Below are positions 9,288 through 18,530 of a stretch of DNA of 64,000 nt, one piece after another (within the stretch, counting starts at the first letter, position 1; each line of letters opens with the position of its first letter). The stretch is taken from positions 992,001-1,056,000 of the forward strand of contig SAJS01000001.1 in the NCBI GenBank assembly GCA_004017535.1, in the 5' to 3' direction. The position numbers were made by a program, and so were the translations under genes. This DNA comes from Mesorhizobium sp. (lineage in GTDB: Bacteria; Pseudomonadota; Alphaproteobacteria; Rhizobiales; Rhizobiaceae). The notes under the pieces were generated by a model. The model ran no database searches. It was not told where the DNA came from and saw only the letters and a list, made by a program, of their open reading frames with translations.

Positions 9288-10367
9288 TCAAAGATCGACT
9301 GAGACGGTCCCTTGCGCGCGGCTGCAACAGGCCAGGATATAACCCGCAGATTTCTCTTCGGACGTCAGGCCGCCAAGATCACACATCGCGACTTCGCCTG
9401 AGAGCTTGGCTATTCGGCAAGTGCCGCAAACTCCTTGTTGGCATGCGGTGGGAACATAGACACCACATTTGCGCGCTGCATCCAGCAGGGTCTCTCCGGG
9501 CGCGCAGCGATGCTCTAATCCAGACTTGGCGAAATGGACAAAGGACGAAATGCCAAATGCATTATCCGGAGCAACACCGCTAGGATACCCTCCGAAGCTC
9601 TCCTCGTAATAGGCCAGAGGTTCAACGCCGACCTCATCAAAACCATCTCGCAGCGCCGTCATGTAGGGTTCTGGGCCGCACGTGTAGACTGTGCGGTTTG
9701 CAAGATCGGGAACAAGGCGCAGGAGCATGGGGCCGTTTATCCGACCACTCGGTTCCGTCCACGAGCGAGCTCCCTTCGAACAAAGGAATGTTACACGGAG
9801 ATTGGGAAATCGGGCAGCGAGTGCATCGAGTTCCGATCTGAAGATGATATCGCGTGGCGAGCGCACGCTGTAGATGAGACGAAGGTCCAGATCGGACGCT
9901 CGATCTGTCAACATTCGCAGCATCGACATGAGAGGCGTGATCCCGCTGCCCCCCGCAAGAAAGAGAAGCTTTTCGCTGGCAAAGCCATCGAGTTTGAACG
10001 AACCCAAGGGGCCTTCAATCCTGATCTCATCGCCCGACCCCAGATTGTCGTGGAGCCAATTGGAAACGAGTCCGCCAGGTCTCCGCTTTACCGTAATCTG
10101 CAAGTCAAGTGGACGAGTCGGTGGAGAGGAGACGGAGTAGGCTCGCGTCACCTCGATGCCATCAATGCTGAGGCGAAGGAGCACGTATTGCCCCGCATTG
10201 AAGCAGAACATGCGGTCCGACGCCGCCGAAAAGACAAACGTTTTCACGTCGTGCGTCTCGTCGATCACCCGACGGCAGAGGATTACCTGCGGCGATGCGT
10301 CAGCCCATTGCCGCTGCCGCATCGCCGCAACAAATTCGGAAGCCGGAAACGAAGTATGTGCGTTCAT
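9288..10367 (-). CDS. Flavin- and 2Fe-2S-containing NAD(P)H oxidoreductase (Rieske oxygenase reductase type)
   Basis: A 359-residue three-part electron-transfer protein. An FAD-binding domain comes first (RAYSVSSPP), then an NAD(P)H-binding domain (LFLAGGSGITPLMSM and YTCGPEPYM), then a plant-type 2Fe-2S domain with cysteines in TACQQGVCGTCRIAK and a fourth in LACCSRA. The N-terminal ETHDVKTFVFSA closely resembles reductases that serve Rieske oxygenases acting on quaternary amines such as betaine, stachydrine or carnitine. It would pass electrons from NAD(P)H to an oxygenase, perhaps through the small Rieske protein at 12.5 kb. No oxygenase alpha subunit is nearby, so its partner is unknown. 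The ATG start gives MNAHTSFPA. Confidence 0.87.
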   Translation of the reverse strand: MNAHTSFPASEFVAAMRQRQWADASPQVILCRRVIDETHDVKTFVFSAASDRMFCFNAGQYVLLRLSIDGIEVTRAYSVSSPPTRPLDLQITVKRRPGGLVSNWLHDNLGSGDEIRIEGPLGSFKLDGFASEKLLFLAGGSGITPLMSMLRMLTDRASDLDLRLIYSVRSPRDIIFRSELDALAARFPNLRVTFLCSKGARSWTEPSGRINGPMLLRLVPDLANRTVYTCGPEPYMTALRDGFDEVGVEPLAYYEESFGGYPSGVAPDNAFGISSFVHFAKSGLEHRCAPGETLLDAARKCGVYVPTACQQGVCGTCRIAKLSGEVAMCDLGGLTSEEKSAGYILACCSRAQGTVSVDL

Positions 10368-10454
10368 GTTTGGCTCTCAATGACGAGCCAACATGGCAGC
10401 CGAAGCCTTCGCGGAACAGTGGCTTGAGCCTACTTTTTAATCGGGAATTTCGAT

Positions 10455-11312
10455 CTAAGTCTCGAGTGACATCACCGCCAGATGCAGCGCACGAAGCCCT
10501 TTGCGGATGATCGGCTCATGCTTGCGCCGGGCAAGCATGGCCGTATGGACGGGTTGGTAAAGCGTCGGCGCGCCCTCGACCAGGAACGACGGGCACTCGG
10601 CCGTGAACCTGCGGGCATCGTCGCTGCGCATGTAACAACTCCCCCCGGTTCGCCGCAACATCGCTTCGGCCAAGCTCTCGGACCCCATGGAAAGACGCGA
10701 AATTGCCAGGGCAGGGATCAGCTCCGAGTGGGTTTTCTCGAGCACGACGGTGTAGCCCGGGCGAATGTAGCTGTCGGGATTCACCTCCGATAGCGTCCTG
10801 GCAAAGGTCGAGACCATCACATATTCCTCGACCATGAGGTGCTCATAAGTAATTTCGGGAAGATAGCGGGGTGCGTAGAGCACCGCTATGTCGAGATTTC
10901 CCATGCTGAGATCGGTCACCATCTGATTGGAATAGTCGGATTCCACATGGATCGATGCCTTGGGAAGGACCTGGCAGAGCGCCTCCACCCACCCCGGCAG
11001 CACCGAGCGTGTCATGCCAACCTGTGCCGCCACACGCAACGTCCCTTCGAACCGGTTGAATGCGCGAACGTCATGGCGCGCTTGCGACCAGGTCGAAAGC
11101 ATTGCTCGCGCGTAGACTTCGAAACGCCGCCCCGCCGCCGTCGGCTCGGCGCCTGCACGACCACGATGGAAAAGCTCTGACCCTACCGCGCTTTCCAGAC
11201 TCTTGATCCGGGTACTGACTGTAGACTGAGTAATGTTCAGCCGGTCGGCAGTCCGGTTGAAGTTCCGTGACTCGATAATGTCGAGGAACGTCTCAATGTG
11301 GTCCAGCTGCAT
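10455..11312 (-). CDS. LysR-family transcriptional regulator
   Basis: A 285-residue LysR-type regulator. The N-terminal winged helix-turn-helix (residues 1-60) reads HIETFLDIIES, then RTADRLNITQSTVSTRIKSLE, the recognition helix region. The rest is the periplasmic-binding-protein-like effector domain. The ATG giving MQLDHIETF is preferred over a GTG three codons upstream. The gene diverges from the amidohydrolase at 11.4 kb, and a dyad CTTGA-N11-TCAAG stands between them. By family habit it should control that divergent operon and sense a pathway intermediate; the effector is not known. Confidence 0.9.
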   Translation of the reverse strand: MQLDHIETFLDIIESRNFNRTADRLNITQSTVSTRIKSLESAVGSELFHRGRAGAEPTAAGRRFEVYARAMLSTWSQARHDVRAFNRFEGTLRVAAQVGMTRSVLPGWVEALCQVLPKASIHVESDYSNQMVTDLSMGNLDIAVLYAPRYLPEITYEHLMVEEYVMVSTFARTLSEVNPDSYIRPGYTVVLEKTHSELIPALAISRLSMGSESLAEAMLRRTGGSCYMRSDDARRFTAECPSFLVEGAPTLYQPVHTAMLARRKHEPIIRKGLRALHLAVMSLET

Positions 11313-11360
11313 GCCTCGCACCTCAATCGAAAAAGCCGATCATAACCCGGAGATCATTGG

Positions 11361-11381
11361 CTTGATCCGGCAATTGTCAAG
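11361..11381. promoter_or_regulatory. Probable LysR operator, CTTGA-N11-TCAAG
   Basis: A perfect 5-bp dyad spaced by 11 bp, containing the T-N11-A core of LysR-type binding sites. It lies 49 bp upstream of the lysR start and 62 bp upstream of the amidohydrolase start in a short divergent intergenic region, the usual place for such a site. The dyad is seen directly; the binding role is inferred. Confidence 0.5.
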
Positions 11382-11442
11382 GCGGAAGGTGGAGGCACCA
11401 AACGGCCAGCACGGCCGGGCTAGACAGGGAGCGAAAGCAAAA

Positions 11443-12525
11443 GTGTTTATCGTCGACTGCGATTGTCACAACTATTGGTCAAGCGCCACGGTTTTGGAGC
11501 CGTATCTTTCTGGCATATGGAAGGACATGTTCATCGAGGGCGAGAAGACAGGCCCCAAAGGATCGTTCCCGCACGGCCATCGCCCCTGGTTTCATCCGCA
11601 GGATTTCTCCCGAAAGGATGTGCGGCCCGAGACTGAAGCGGACAACTACCGGATCATGAAAGACAAACACCTCGACAAATATAGTGTCGGCGTGGCGATC
11701 CTGACCGGCGACGAGCCCATTGAAGCCTCAACGCTGGCAAATCCCTATTACGCTAGTGCGCTGGTCAGTGCCTACAATGACTATGAGATCGCGGAGTGGT
11801 TACCGAAGGACAATCGCTTCATGGGTTCGATCGTCATTGCGCCCCAGGATCCAAAGCTGGCGGCCGCTGAAATCCGTCGGCTGGGCAGTCATCCTCGCAT
11901 GGTCCAAGTTCTAGCCTCCCAAGGCTCAGTGAAGCCGTATGGTGATCCCTTCTACCACCCGATCTATGAAGCCTGCGCGGAAATGGGATTGCCGTTCGCG
12001 ATTCACCTCGGCGGGCACGGAGGCGTCAACTGGAACGCCGTCGCGCCTGCCCCCACCACTTTCTTCTGGGAAACGCACGCCATTCTGCATATGTCTGCCA
12101 TCAGCCATGTCGCCAGCATGATTGCTCACGGCGTTTTTGAGAAATGGCCAGAACTCTATTTCGTCGTGATCGAATGCGGCGTCGCTTGGGTGCCGACAGT
12201 GCTGTGGCGCCTCGACGCTGATTACAAGGCGCTGCGTAAAGAAACGCCATGGCTCAAGATGCTACCATCGGAATACTGCCGCCGTAACATCCGCTTCTCA
12301 ACACAACCGCTGGAGCAGCCAGCCAACGTGCAGCATCTGTGGTCCATTCTGGAGGCGATGGACGGCGAGAACACGCTGATGTTTGCGTCAGACTATCCGC
12401 ACTGGGACTATGACGACGCCAACACGCTCCACATCCCACCTGCCTGGAAAGCGAAGGTAATGGGTCAGAATGCGCTCAACGTCTACAAGCGCATTCCTGC
12501 CATCCTGACCGCGAACGCTGCCTGA
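11443..12525 (+). CDS. Amidohydrolase-family protein (amidohydrolase_2 / ACMSD-like)
   Basis: A metal-dependent TIM-barrel hydrolase or decarboxylase of the PF04909 type, 360 residues from the GTG start chosen here (VFIVDCDCHNYW), which follows an AGGGAG ribosome site. Longer frames upstream run into the divergent regulatory region. Likely metal ligands are in the N-terminal DCDCH, in FAIHLGGHGG, in the region after ILHMSAISH and in the C-terminal FASDYPHWDYDD. Members hydrolyse or decarboxylate ring-derived carboxylic acids. It heads a plus-strand run with the Rieske protein 11 bp downstream and a peptide-type ABC transporter beyond, so it probably processes an imported compound. Substrate unknown. 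Confidence 0.82.
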   Translation: MFIVDCDCHNYWSSATVLEPYLSGIWKDMFIEGEKTGPKGSFPHGHRPWFHPQDFSRKDVRPETEADNYRIMKDKHLDKYSVGVAILTGDEPIEASTLANPYYASALVSAYNDYEIAEWLPKDNRFMGSIVIAPQDPKLAAAEIRRLGSHPRMVQVLASQGSVKPYGDPFYHPIYEACAEMGLPFAIHLGGHGGVNWNAVAPAPTTFFWETHAILHMSAISHVASMIAHGVFEKWPELYFVVIECGVAWVPTVLWRLDADYKALRKETPWLKMLPSEYCRRNIRFSTQPLEQPANVQHLWSILEAMDGENTLMFASDYPHWDYDDANTLHIPPAWKAKVMGQNALNVYKRIPAILTANAA

Positions 12526-12536
12526 CGGAGCAGAAT

Positions 12537-12890
12537 ATGGGCGAGAAAACCTTCATCTGCCGGGTTGACGAAATCGAGGCCGGCACACCCGTCATTACCA
12601 AAGTCCGTAGCCTTTCGGTGGGTGTGTTCCGCATCGGAGAAACCTTCCATGCGCTGCTCAACATCTGTCCGCATCGCGGCGCGCCCCTATGTGAAGGGCC
12701 GCAATGCGGCACGACCGCGCCGGTCGAGGATGCGCGGTTCATCTATCATAGAGAAAACGAGATCGTGCGCTGCGCCTGGCATGGCTGGGAGTTCGACATC
12801 AAGACGGGTTCGGCACTCGTCGACCCAACTGTGCGTGCGCGAACATTCCCCGTGACAGTGGAGGACGGCAATATCTACGTGACGGCGTGA
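12537..12890 (+). CDS. Small Rieske 2Fe-2S protein
   Basis: A 117-residue protein consisting of one Rieske domain. The two cluster-binding boxes are NICPHRGAPLCEG (Cys-X-His, near residue 44) and VRCAWHGWEFD (Cys-X2-His, near residue 79). The spacing is longer than in many Rieske ferredoxins because of an insert of about 22 residues between the boxes. It lacks the catalytic iron domain of an oxygenase alpha subunit, so it is either a ferredoxin or an orphan Rieske component. GGAG precedes the ATG. It is 11 bp after the amidohydrolase, and the reductase at 9.3 kb is a natural electron donor. Confidence 0.85.
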   Translation: MGEKTFICRVDEIEAGTPVITKVRSLSVGVFRIGETFHALLNICPHRGAPLCEGPQCGTTAPVEDARFIYHRENEIVRCAWHGWEFDIKTGSALVDPTVRARTFPVTVEDGNIYVTA

Positions 12891-13015
12891 CGGTAAAAAG
12901 ACGATCAGCAGTCCAGTGCAGGGAAGGCAAGCAAGGTAAGAATAAATGCCGAACAAGCTTGCTTAAAGACAGTCCAACAAAAATACGCAGAAAATCCGCG
13001 AATGGGAGAGCGAAA

Positions 13016-14623
13016 ATGTCTGAATCTGGCTACAAACTTCGCATTGCGCAAAGTCTGATCGGGCGCGGCAAGGTTTCCCGCCGCGACTTCATCCATTTGG
13101 GACTAGCGGCGGGCCTTACTGTCGCTGCCTCGGATCAGATCTTCGTCACCGTAGCACGGGCACAACCACAGCAAGGCGGCTTTGCCAAGCTTGGCATGGC
13201 GCATGGTGCGACTACAGATTCCATAGATCCGGCCGGCTATCCGGATACTTTCACGCAAACGGCCTTCTCGGGCGCTATGTCCAACGGCCTCACGGAGGTT
13301 AACGCCAAGGGCGAAATCCAGCCCGACTTGGCCGAGAGCTTCGAATCTTCGAACGCCGCCAAAACGTGGGTTTTCAAGCTGCGCAAGGGGGTCACTTTCC
13401 ACAACGGCAAGACCGTGACGGCGGAAGATGTCGTGACCTCGATGCGCTATCACATGGGTGGCGATACCAAATCAGCGGCGAAGTCTCTGCTTGAATCCGT
13501 TTCCGACATCAAGGCGGATGGCCCAGAAACGGTTGTCTTCACGCTCAACAGCGGCAACGCCGATTTCCCTTACATCATGAGCGACTATCATTTCGTCATC
13601 ATGCCGAGCGTGGATGGGAAAGCGGATTGGGCATCAGGAAGCCGAACCGGCGCATTCGTGCTCGAGAATTTCCAACCCGGCGTTTCGGCCAAGCTCAAGC
13701 GCAACCCGAATTTTTTCAAAAACGGCAGGCCTTACCTGGATGAGGTGGAATTCATCGCCATTACGGATTTGGCCGCACGCATGGCTGCCCTCTCAACCGG
13801 GGAAGTGGATTACATTGGCCGCGCCGATCTGAAGACACTCGGCATGTTGAAGCGCAACCCAAAAATCGAGATCATCGAAGTCACCGGCTACGGCCACTAT
13901 ACCTTGCCGATGAACGTCACTATGGCGCCTTTCGACAATCCGGATGTGCGCATGGCAATGAAATGGGCGATCAACCGTCAAGAGATCGCCGACAAGATTT
14001 TCCTCGGACACGCAACCGTTGCCAATGACAATCCGATCGCGCCGGCGATCAAGTTTTACAAGAACCCGGTGCCGCAACACCGTTTCGATCCTGAAAAAGC
14101 CCGCCATTATCTGAAGAAGGCGGGAATGGAAAAGCTGAAGGTTGATCTCTCGGTCGCCGATGCCGCTTTCGCAGGTGCAGTTGACGCGGCGGCGCTCATT
14201 CGCGAGACGGCCGCACAGTGCGGCATCGAGGTCAATGTGATACGCGAGGCCGAGGACGCCTATTGGGACAATATCTGGCTCAAGAAGCCGTGGTGCGCTT
14301 CCTATTGGAGTGGTCGCGCGACAGCCGACTGGATGTTCACACAAGCCTTCGCAGCGGAATCCAGCTGGAACGAGTCATTCTGGAAGAATCCTCGGTTTAA
14401 CGAATTGCTTGTTCAGGCGAGAGCCGAGACGGATGAGGCCAAGCGGGCCGCCATGTATGGGGAAATGCAACAGCTGACCCATGACGATGGCGGGAGCATC
14501 GTTCTGGTATTTAACAACTTCGTCAGCGCCAAATCCAAGAAACTAGGACATGGCGATATAGCGCCAAATTGGGAGAACGACGGACTGAAGATGGCTGAGC
14601 GCTGGTGGATCGCGCAGGCGTAG
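13016..14623 (+). CDS. ABC transporter substrate-binding protein, peptide/opine family 5, Tat-exported
   Basis: A 535-residue periplasmic solute-binding protein of the DppA/OppA family. The N-terminus carries a twin-arginine signal, KVSRRDFIHLGLAAGLTVA, ending in a cleavage-like VARA, so it is probably exported folded by Tat. The mature region has the family pattern LAESFESSNAAKTWVFKLRKGVTFHNGKTVTAEDV. The start is the ATG preceded by GGGAGAG; an open frame to 12887 is not needed. It is followed by two permeases and a fused ATPase on the same strand. Substrates of this family include peptides, opines, glycosides and aromatic conjugates, so the ligand cannot be named. Confidence 0.9.
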   Translation: MSESGYKLRIAQSLIGRGKVSRRDFIHLGLAAGLTVAASDQIFVTVARAQPQQGGFAKLGMAHGATTDSIDPAGYPDTFTQTAFSGAMSNGLTEVNAKGEIQPDLAESFESSNAAKTWVFKLRKGVTFHNGKTVTAEDVVTSMRYHMGGDTKSAAKSLLESVSDIKADGPETVVFTLNSGNADFPYIMSDYHFVIMPSVDGKADWASGSRTGAFVLENFQPGVSAKLKRNPNFFKNGRPYLDEVEFIAITDLAARMAALSTGEVDYIGRADLKTLGMLKRNPKIEIIEVTGYGHYTLPMNVTMAPFDNPDVRMAMKWAINRQEIADKIFLGHATVANDNPIAPAIKFYKNPVPQHRFDPEKARHYLKKAGMEKLKVDLSVADAAFAGAVDAAALIRETAAQCGIEVNVIREAEDAYWDNIWLKKPWCASYWSGRATADWMFTQAFAAESSWNESFWKNPRFNELLVQARAETDEAKRAAMYGEMQQLTHDDGGSIVLVFNNFVSAKSKKLGHGDIAPNWENDGLKMAERWWIAQA

Positions 14624-14680
14624 GAAGTTTGCCAGCTGCGTCGCTCGCTCTGCGGACGGCGCACTCTTGGGAATACTCGC

Positions 14681-15733
14681 ATGCGTTTGAATTCGGTCGC
14701 AAAAACGGTTCTGCAGCGGTTAGGTCTCGGCCTGATTACCCTGTTCATTGTTTCGATCATCATCTTTTCGGCGGTCGCAATGCTGCCCGGCGACTTCGCC
14801 AAGGCAACGCTCGGCCAATCTGCCACCCCGGAAACAGTCGCGGCCCTTCAACACGAGATCGGCCTCGATCGCCCGCCAGTCGAGCGTTACTTCAGCTGGG
14901 TCGGCAAGATGTTAAAGGGCGACTTTGGATCCTCCTTCGCCAGCCGAACAGGTTACCGGCGCACCGTGGCGGAGATCATCGCGCCTCGTCTCTACAACAC
15001 CATTTTCCTGGCGGTCATGACCGCTCTCATCGCGGTGCCGCTGGCGTTGGGGTTGGGCATTGTGGCAGCCCTATACCGCAACAGCTGGTTCGATCGGGTT
15101 GTAAACACGGTAACACTTACGACCATTTCGTTCCCGGAATTCTTCATAGCCTACATGCTCGCCTTCCTGATTATCTCGCGCGATACGTTTGCGGGCACCG
15201 AGTTCGCACAGTCTTTACCTGCCTGGCTGGCGATTTCGATCAACTGGACCCTTAACGTCGTACCGAAGTTCCCAACGCTGGCCAACATCAACGACGAGAC
15301 CCCTTTCTGGGACCACGTCTGGCGTGCTGCTTTGCCGTCCATCACCCTCACGCTTGTCATCGTTGCTCACATGATGCGAATGACGCGCGCGGCGATTCTC
15401 AACATGCTTTCAAGCCCCTATATCGACATGGCCCGATTGAAGGGAATGGGGCCAATGGTGGTCGTCGTCCGGCACGCTTTGCCAAATGCCTGGGCCCCGA
15501 TTGTGACGGTAGTGGCCTTCAATCTTGCGTATCTCATCGTCGGCGTCGTGATTGTCGAGGTGGTGTTCGTCTATCCCGGCGTCGGGCAATTGATGGTCGA
15601 TGCCGTGAGGTCAAGAGACGTACCGGTCGTTCAAGCCTGCGCGCTTGTGTTCGCCGCTGCCTACATCCTGCTCAACCTGATCGCCGACATCATCTCCATC
15701 GCAACCAACCCGAGACTGTTGCACCCACGATGA
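14681..15733 (+). CDS. ABC transporter permease, DppB type
   Basis: A 350-residue inner-membrane permease with an N-terminal anchor (LGLGLITLFIVSIIIFSAVAM), the DppB-type periplasmic segment, and the EAA loop DMARLKGMGPMVVVVRHALPNAWAP that contacts the ATPase. Later hydrophobic segments end in YILLNLIADIISIATNPR, characteristic of the family. Its last four bases overlap the start of the next permease (ATGA), indicating translational coupling. It forms the membrane channel with that second permease. Confidence 0.92.
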   Translation: MRLNSVAKTVLQRLGLGLITLFIVSIIIFSAVAMLPGDFAKATLGQSATPETVAALQHEIGLDRPPVERYFSWVGKMLKGDFGSSFASRTGYRRTVAEIIAPRLYNTIFLAVMTALIAVPLALGLGIVAALYRNSWFDRVVNTVTLTTISFPEFFIAYMLAFLIISRDTFAGTEFAQSLPAWLAISINWTLNVVPKFPTLANINDETPFWDHVWRAALPSITLTLVIVAHMMRMTRAAILNMLSSPYIDMARLKGMGPMVVVVRHALPNAWAPIVTVVAFNLAYLIVGVVIVEVVFVYPGVGQLMVDAVRSRDVPVVQACALVFAAAYILLNLIADIISIATNPRLLHPR

Positions 15734-16623
15734 CAAGTGCAGAGCCTCTGATCCAGACCACCAGAGCGCACAGGGTAAGGCGGACGCGCCGATCTCGCAT
15801 GAGGATGGCGCTGAAGAACGCCCCACTCAGCGCCTGGTTCGGTATGGGTGTGATCCTCTGCTACGTTGTCATCGCGTTATTTGCGCCTCTGATCGCACCA
15901 TATCGAGAAACGCAGGTCTTTAGCGAGGCATTCGCGCCCTGGAGCCACGAGTTTACGTTCGGTACCGACCAACTCGGTCGCGACATGCTTACTCGATTGA
16001 TCTACGGAGCCCGCAACACGATCGGCATCGCCTTCATCACAACTACCTTTTCCTTTGCAGCGGGTATGACGCTCGGCCTTCTCGCTGCAATGTACCGGGG
16101 TTGGCTGGATCAGCTATTGTCACGCGCCGTGGACGTGTTGATGTCGATTCCGAGCCTGATATTCGCATTAATGCTGCTTTCGATTTTCGGCTCTTCAATA
16201 CCCAGCCTCATCTTGATCATAGCTCTGCTCGATTCGACGCGCGTGTTCCGTCTGGCGCGAGCAGTTGGCCTGAACGTGGTGGTGATGGAATACGTAGAGG
16301 TCGCGCAGCTGCGGGGCGAAGGCCCCGTATGGATGCTCCGCAAGGAAATCCTGCCCAATGTTCTGCCGCCACTCATTGCGGAGTTTGGTCTGCGATTCTG
16401 TTTTGTTTTCCTGACCATTGCAGCATTGTCGTTCCTGGGCGTCGGCATACAGCCGCCATCCGCCGATTGGGGATCGATGGTGCGGGAAAACGCGACGCTG
16501 ATTACCTATGGCGATGTCACGCCGCTTCTGCCGGCGGGCGCCATTGCCCTCCTCACAGTAGCGGTGAACTTCGTCGTAGACTGGTTTCTGCATTCAACGA
16601 GCGGACTGCGTGATGAAAAGTAG
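15730..16623 (+). CDS. ABC transporter permease, DppC type
   Basis: A 297-residue inner-membrane permease. After a basic N-terminus it has a first transmembrane helix (MGVILCYVVIALFAPLIAPYR), the conserved FGTDQLGRDMLTRLIYGARNT stretch typical of DppC, and an EAA loop beginning EVAQLRGEGPVWMLRKEILPN. The C-terminus carries the family's GVGIQPPSADWGSM. It overlaps both the upstream permease (4 bp) and the downstream ATPase (about 11 bp), so the four transporter genes form one operon. Confidence 0.92.
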   Translation: MTSAEPLIQTTRAHRVRRTRRSRMRMALKNAPLSAWFGMGVILCYVVIALFAPLIAPYRETQVFSEAFAPWSHEFTFGTDQLGRDMLTRLIYGARNTIGIAFITTTFSFAAGMTLGLLAAMYRGWLDQLLSRAVDVLMSIPSLIFALMLLSIFGSSIPSLILIIALLDSTRVFRLARAVGLNVVVMEYVEVAQLRGEGPVWMLRKEILPNVLPPLIAEFGLRFCFVFLTIAALSFLGVGIQPPSADWGSMVRENATLITYGDVTPLLPAGAIALLTVAVNFVVDWFLHSTSGLRDEK

Positions 16624-18268
16624 CAATGTCATCGCGCGCGAAAGGGGGACAGATCTTCTCACGGTCCGTGACCTTCACGTTGAAGGCTTTTCCGACGAGC
16701 GCTGGCACCCAATCGTGCGCGGCGTTAATGTCTCGCTCAAACGCGGAGAAGTGTTGGGTCTAATTGGCGAATCCGGCGCCGGGAAGTCGACAATCGGCCT
16801 TGCTGCAATGGGATATGCCAAGCCGGGATGCCGTATCACCCAAGGCTCCGTGGTGTTCGATGGCGCCGATCTTTTGTCAATGAGCGAAGCACGCCGTCGG
16901 CGGCTCCGAGGCTCCCGCATTGCCTATGTGGCCCAAAGCGCAGCTGCCTGGTTCAACCCGGCTCACCGGCTCCTCGATCAGACCGTTGAAACGGCGGTTG
17001 CGCACGGGATCGCCAGCCGAGGTGAGGCCAACCGTGATGCTGTGGAGCTTTATAAACGGCTCCAACTTCCAGAGCCTGAGACTATAGGCTTCCGGTATCC
17101 GCATCAGGTATCCGGCGGCCAATTACAGCGAGCCATGACGGCCATGGCTATGGTGTGCCGACCCGACCTGATTGTGTTCGATGAGCCGACGACTGCGCTT
17201 GATGTGACGACGCAAGTCGAGGTCCTAGCGTCAATCCGCAGGATTGTTGAAGACTTCAACACTGCGGCGATATACGTGACGCACGATCTGGCGGTAGTGG
17301 CGCAGATGGCAGACCGGATCATGGTCCTGCGACACGGACAAACTGTCGAGGAAGCGGTCACACGGCAGATGCTTGCAGCCCCTACCCAGGAATACACTCG
17401 GACGCTCTGGGCTGTGCGAAAGCTCGTCAAGCCGGAGATTGAGGCCCGGGACCACTTACTGACCATCGACAATGTCACCGCCGCTTATGCCGGAAGGGTT
17501 AAGGTGCTGGTGGACGTGTCCATCAAGGTTCCGCGTGGCCGAACGGTAGCACTGGTGGGCGAATCAGGGTCGGGGAAATCGACGCTCGCCCGCGTCGTTA
17601 CCGGTTTGCTGCCCGCTATTTCGGGCTCGATCTCATTTGACGGCCAGCCGCTTCCCCTGTCCTTAAAGCAACGCCCGAAAGACCTGCTGCGGCGTATCCA
17701 GATGATCTATCAGTCGCCGGACAGCGCGCTTAACCCTCGCCAGACCGTCGAGGACATAATAGCGCGTCCGCTTGAGTTCTATTTAGGCCTCAAAGGAGAG
17801 CAGCGCGACCGCCGGATCGGCGAACTCATGCATATGATCGAGATGGACGAAAGTTTTCTCGATAGGCTGCCCGGTGAATTGTCCGGTGGCCAGAAACAGC
17901 GGATCTGTATTGCGCGCGCGGTCGCTGCGAATCCCGACCTCATCATCTGTGACGAGGTCACCTCGGCACTGGATCAAATTGTGCAAGAAGAAATCTTGAA
18001 GCTCCTGATGCGCCTGCAGCGCGAACTCGGCGTCAGCTACATCTTCATCACCCATGATATTTCGACCGTGAGAGCAATCGCGGACAAGGTCGTAGTCATG
18101 CACCAAGGGAAGGTAGTGGAGCAGGGGTCAAAAACCGAGGTACTGACAACACCCCACGCTGCCTACACCGAACTGCTACTCTCCTCCGTTCCGGAAATGG
18201 ACCCGGATTGGCTGACGCAACTGCTGGCAAGACGGAAGAATCGAGGCATTCTGGACGCAGCTGGCTAA
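16613..18268 (+). CDS. Fused two-domain ABC transporter ATPase (DppD-DppF type)
   Basis: A 551-residue cytosolic ATPase joining two nucleotide-binding domains that are separate proteins in many Dpp/Opp systems. The first has Walker A GESGAGKST near residue 45, signature VSGGQLQRAM and Walker B LIVFDEPTTALD. The second has Walker A GESGSGKST near residue 315, signature LSGGQKQRI and Walker B LIICDEVTSALD. All key residues look intact. The ATG is chosen; a GTG one codon earlier is possible. It closes the operon. The 262 bp downstream hold no gene but carry a dispersed repeat (18297-18380). Confidence 0.92.
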   Translation: MKSSNVIARERGTDLLTVRDLHVEGFSDERWHPIVRGVNVSLKRGEVLGLIGESGAGKSTIGLAAMGYAKPGCRITQGSVVFDGADLLSMSEARRRRLRGSRIAYVAQSAAAWFNPAHRLLDQTVETAVAHGIASRGEANRDAVELYKRLQLPEPETIGFRYPHQVSGGQLQRAMTAMAMVCRPDLIVFDEPTTALDVTTQVEVLASIRRIVEDFNTAAIYVTHDLAVVAQMADRIMVLRHGQTVEEAVTRQMLAAPTQEYTRTLWAVRKLVKPEIEARDHLLTIDNVTAAYAGRVKVLVDVSIKVPRGRTVALVGESGSGKSTLARVVTGLLPAISGSISFDGQPLPLSLKQRPKDLLRRIQMIYQSPDSALNPRQTVEDIIARPLEFYLGLKGEQRDRRIGELMHMIEMDESFLDRLPGELSGGQKQRICIARAVAANPDLIICDEVTSALDQIVQEEILKLLMRLQRELGVSYIFITHDISTVRAIADKVVVMHQGKVVEQGSKTEVLTTPHAAYTELLLSSVPEMDPDWLTQLLARRKNRGILDAAG

Positions 18269-18296
18269 ACAGCCTTGCGTACCGGATCAGCACAAA

Positions 18297-18380
18297 GCAA
18301 CTCGCTAACGTTGATTCAAGAGGCTGATCCACTCGACAACCGTATTTATCTCATCCCAATAGCAGCTTTGCGCCGCATGT
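18297..18380. repeat. Dispersed repeat copy A, matched at 34814-34900
   Basis: An approximately 80-bp sequence sharing about 65 of 80 aligned positions, by eye, with 34814-34900 in direct orientation. The best-conserved blocks are GTTGATTCAAGA, ACTCGAC-ACCGTAT and a terminal GCAGCT-TGCGCCGC. It starts 28 bp after the ABC ATPase stop. On the minus strand both copies read as remnants of one peptide (TVVEW in each), so they may be pieces of a decayed mobile-element gene. The two copies bracket the polyketide synthase segment. Confidence 0.6.
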
Positions 18381-18530
18381 CTGCCGTAGAAACTTCGCCA
18401 TCACCTGGAAGCGGACGATGCGAAACTGAACCGCCGCGACATGTCAGCGCTCGAGCAAGCCCGTTAGTTTCAGAGCCTCGGACACCTGATCCGCCCACTC
18501 CGGCGTGTTCCAGATGAGGAGATAATTCCC

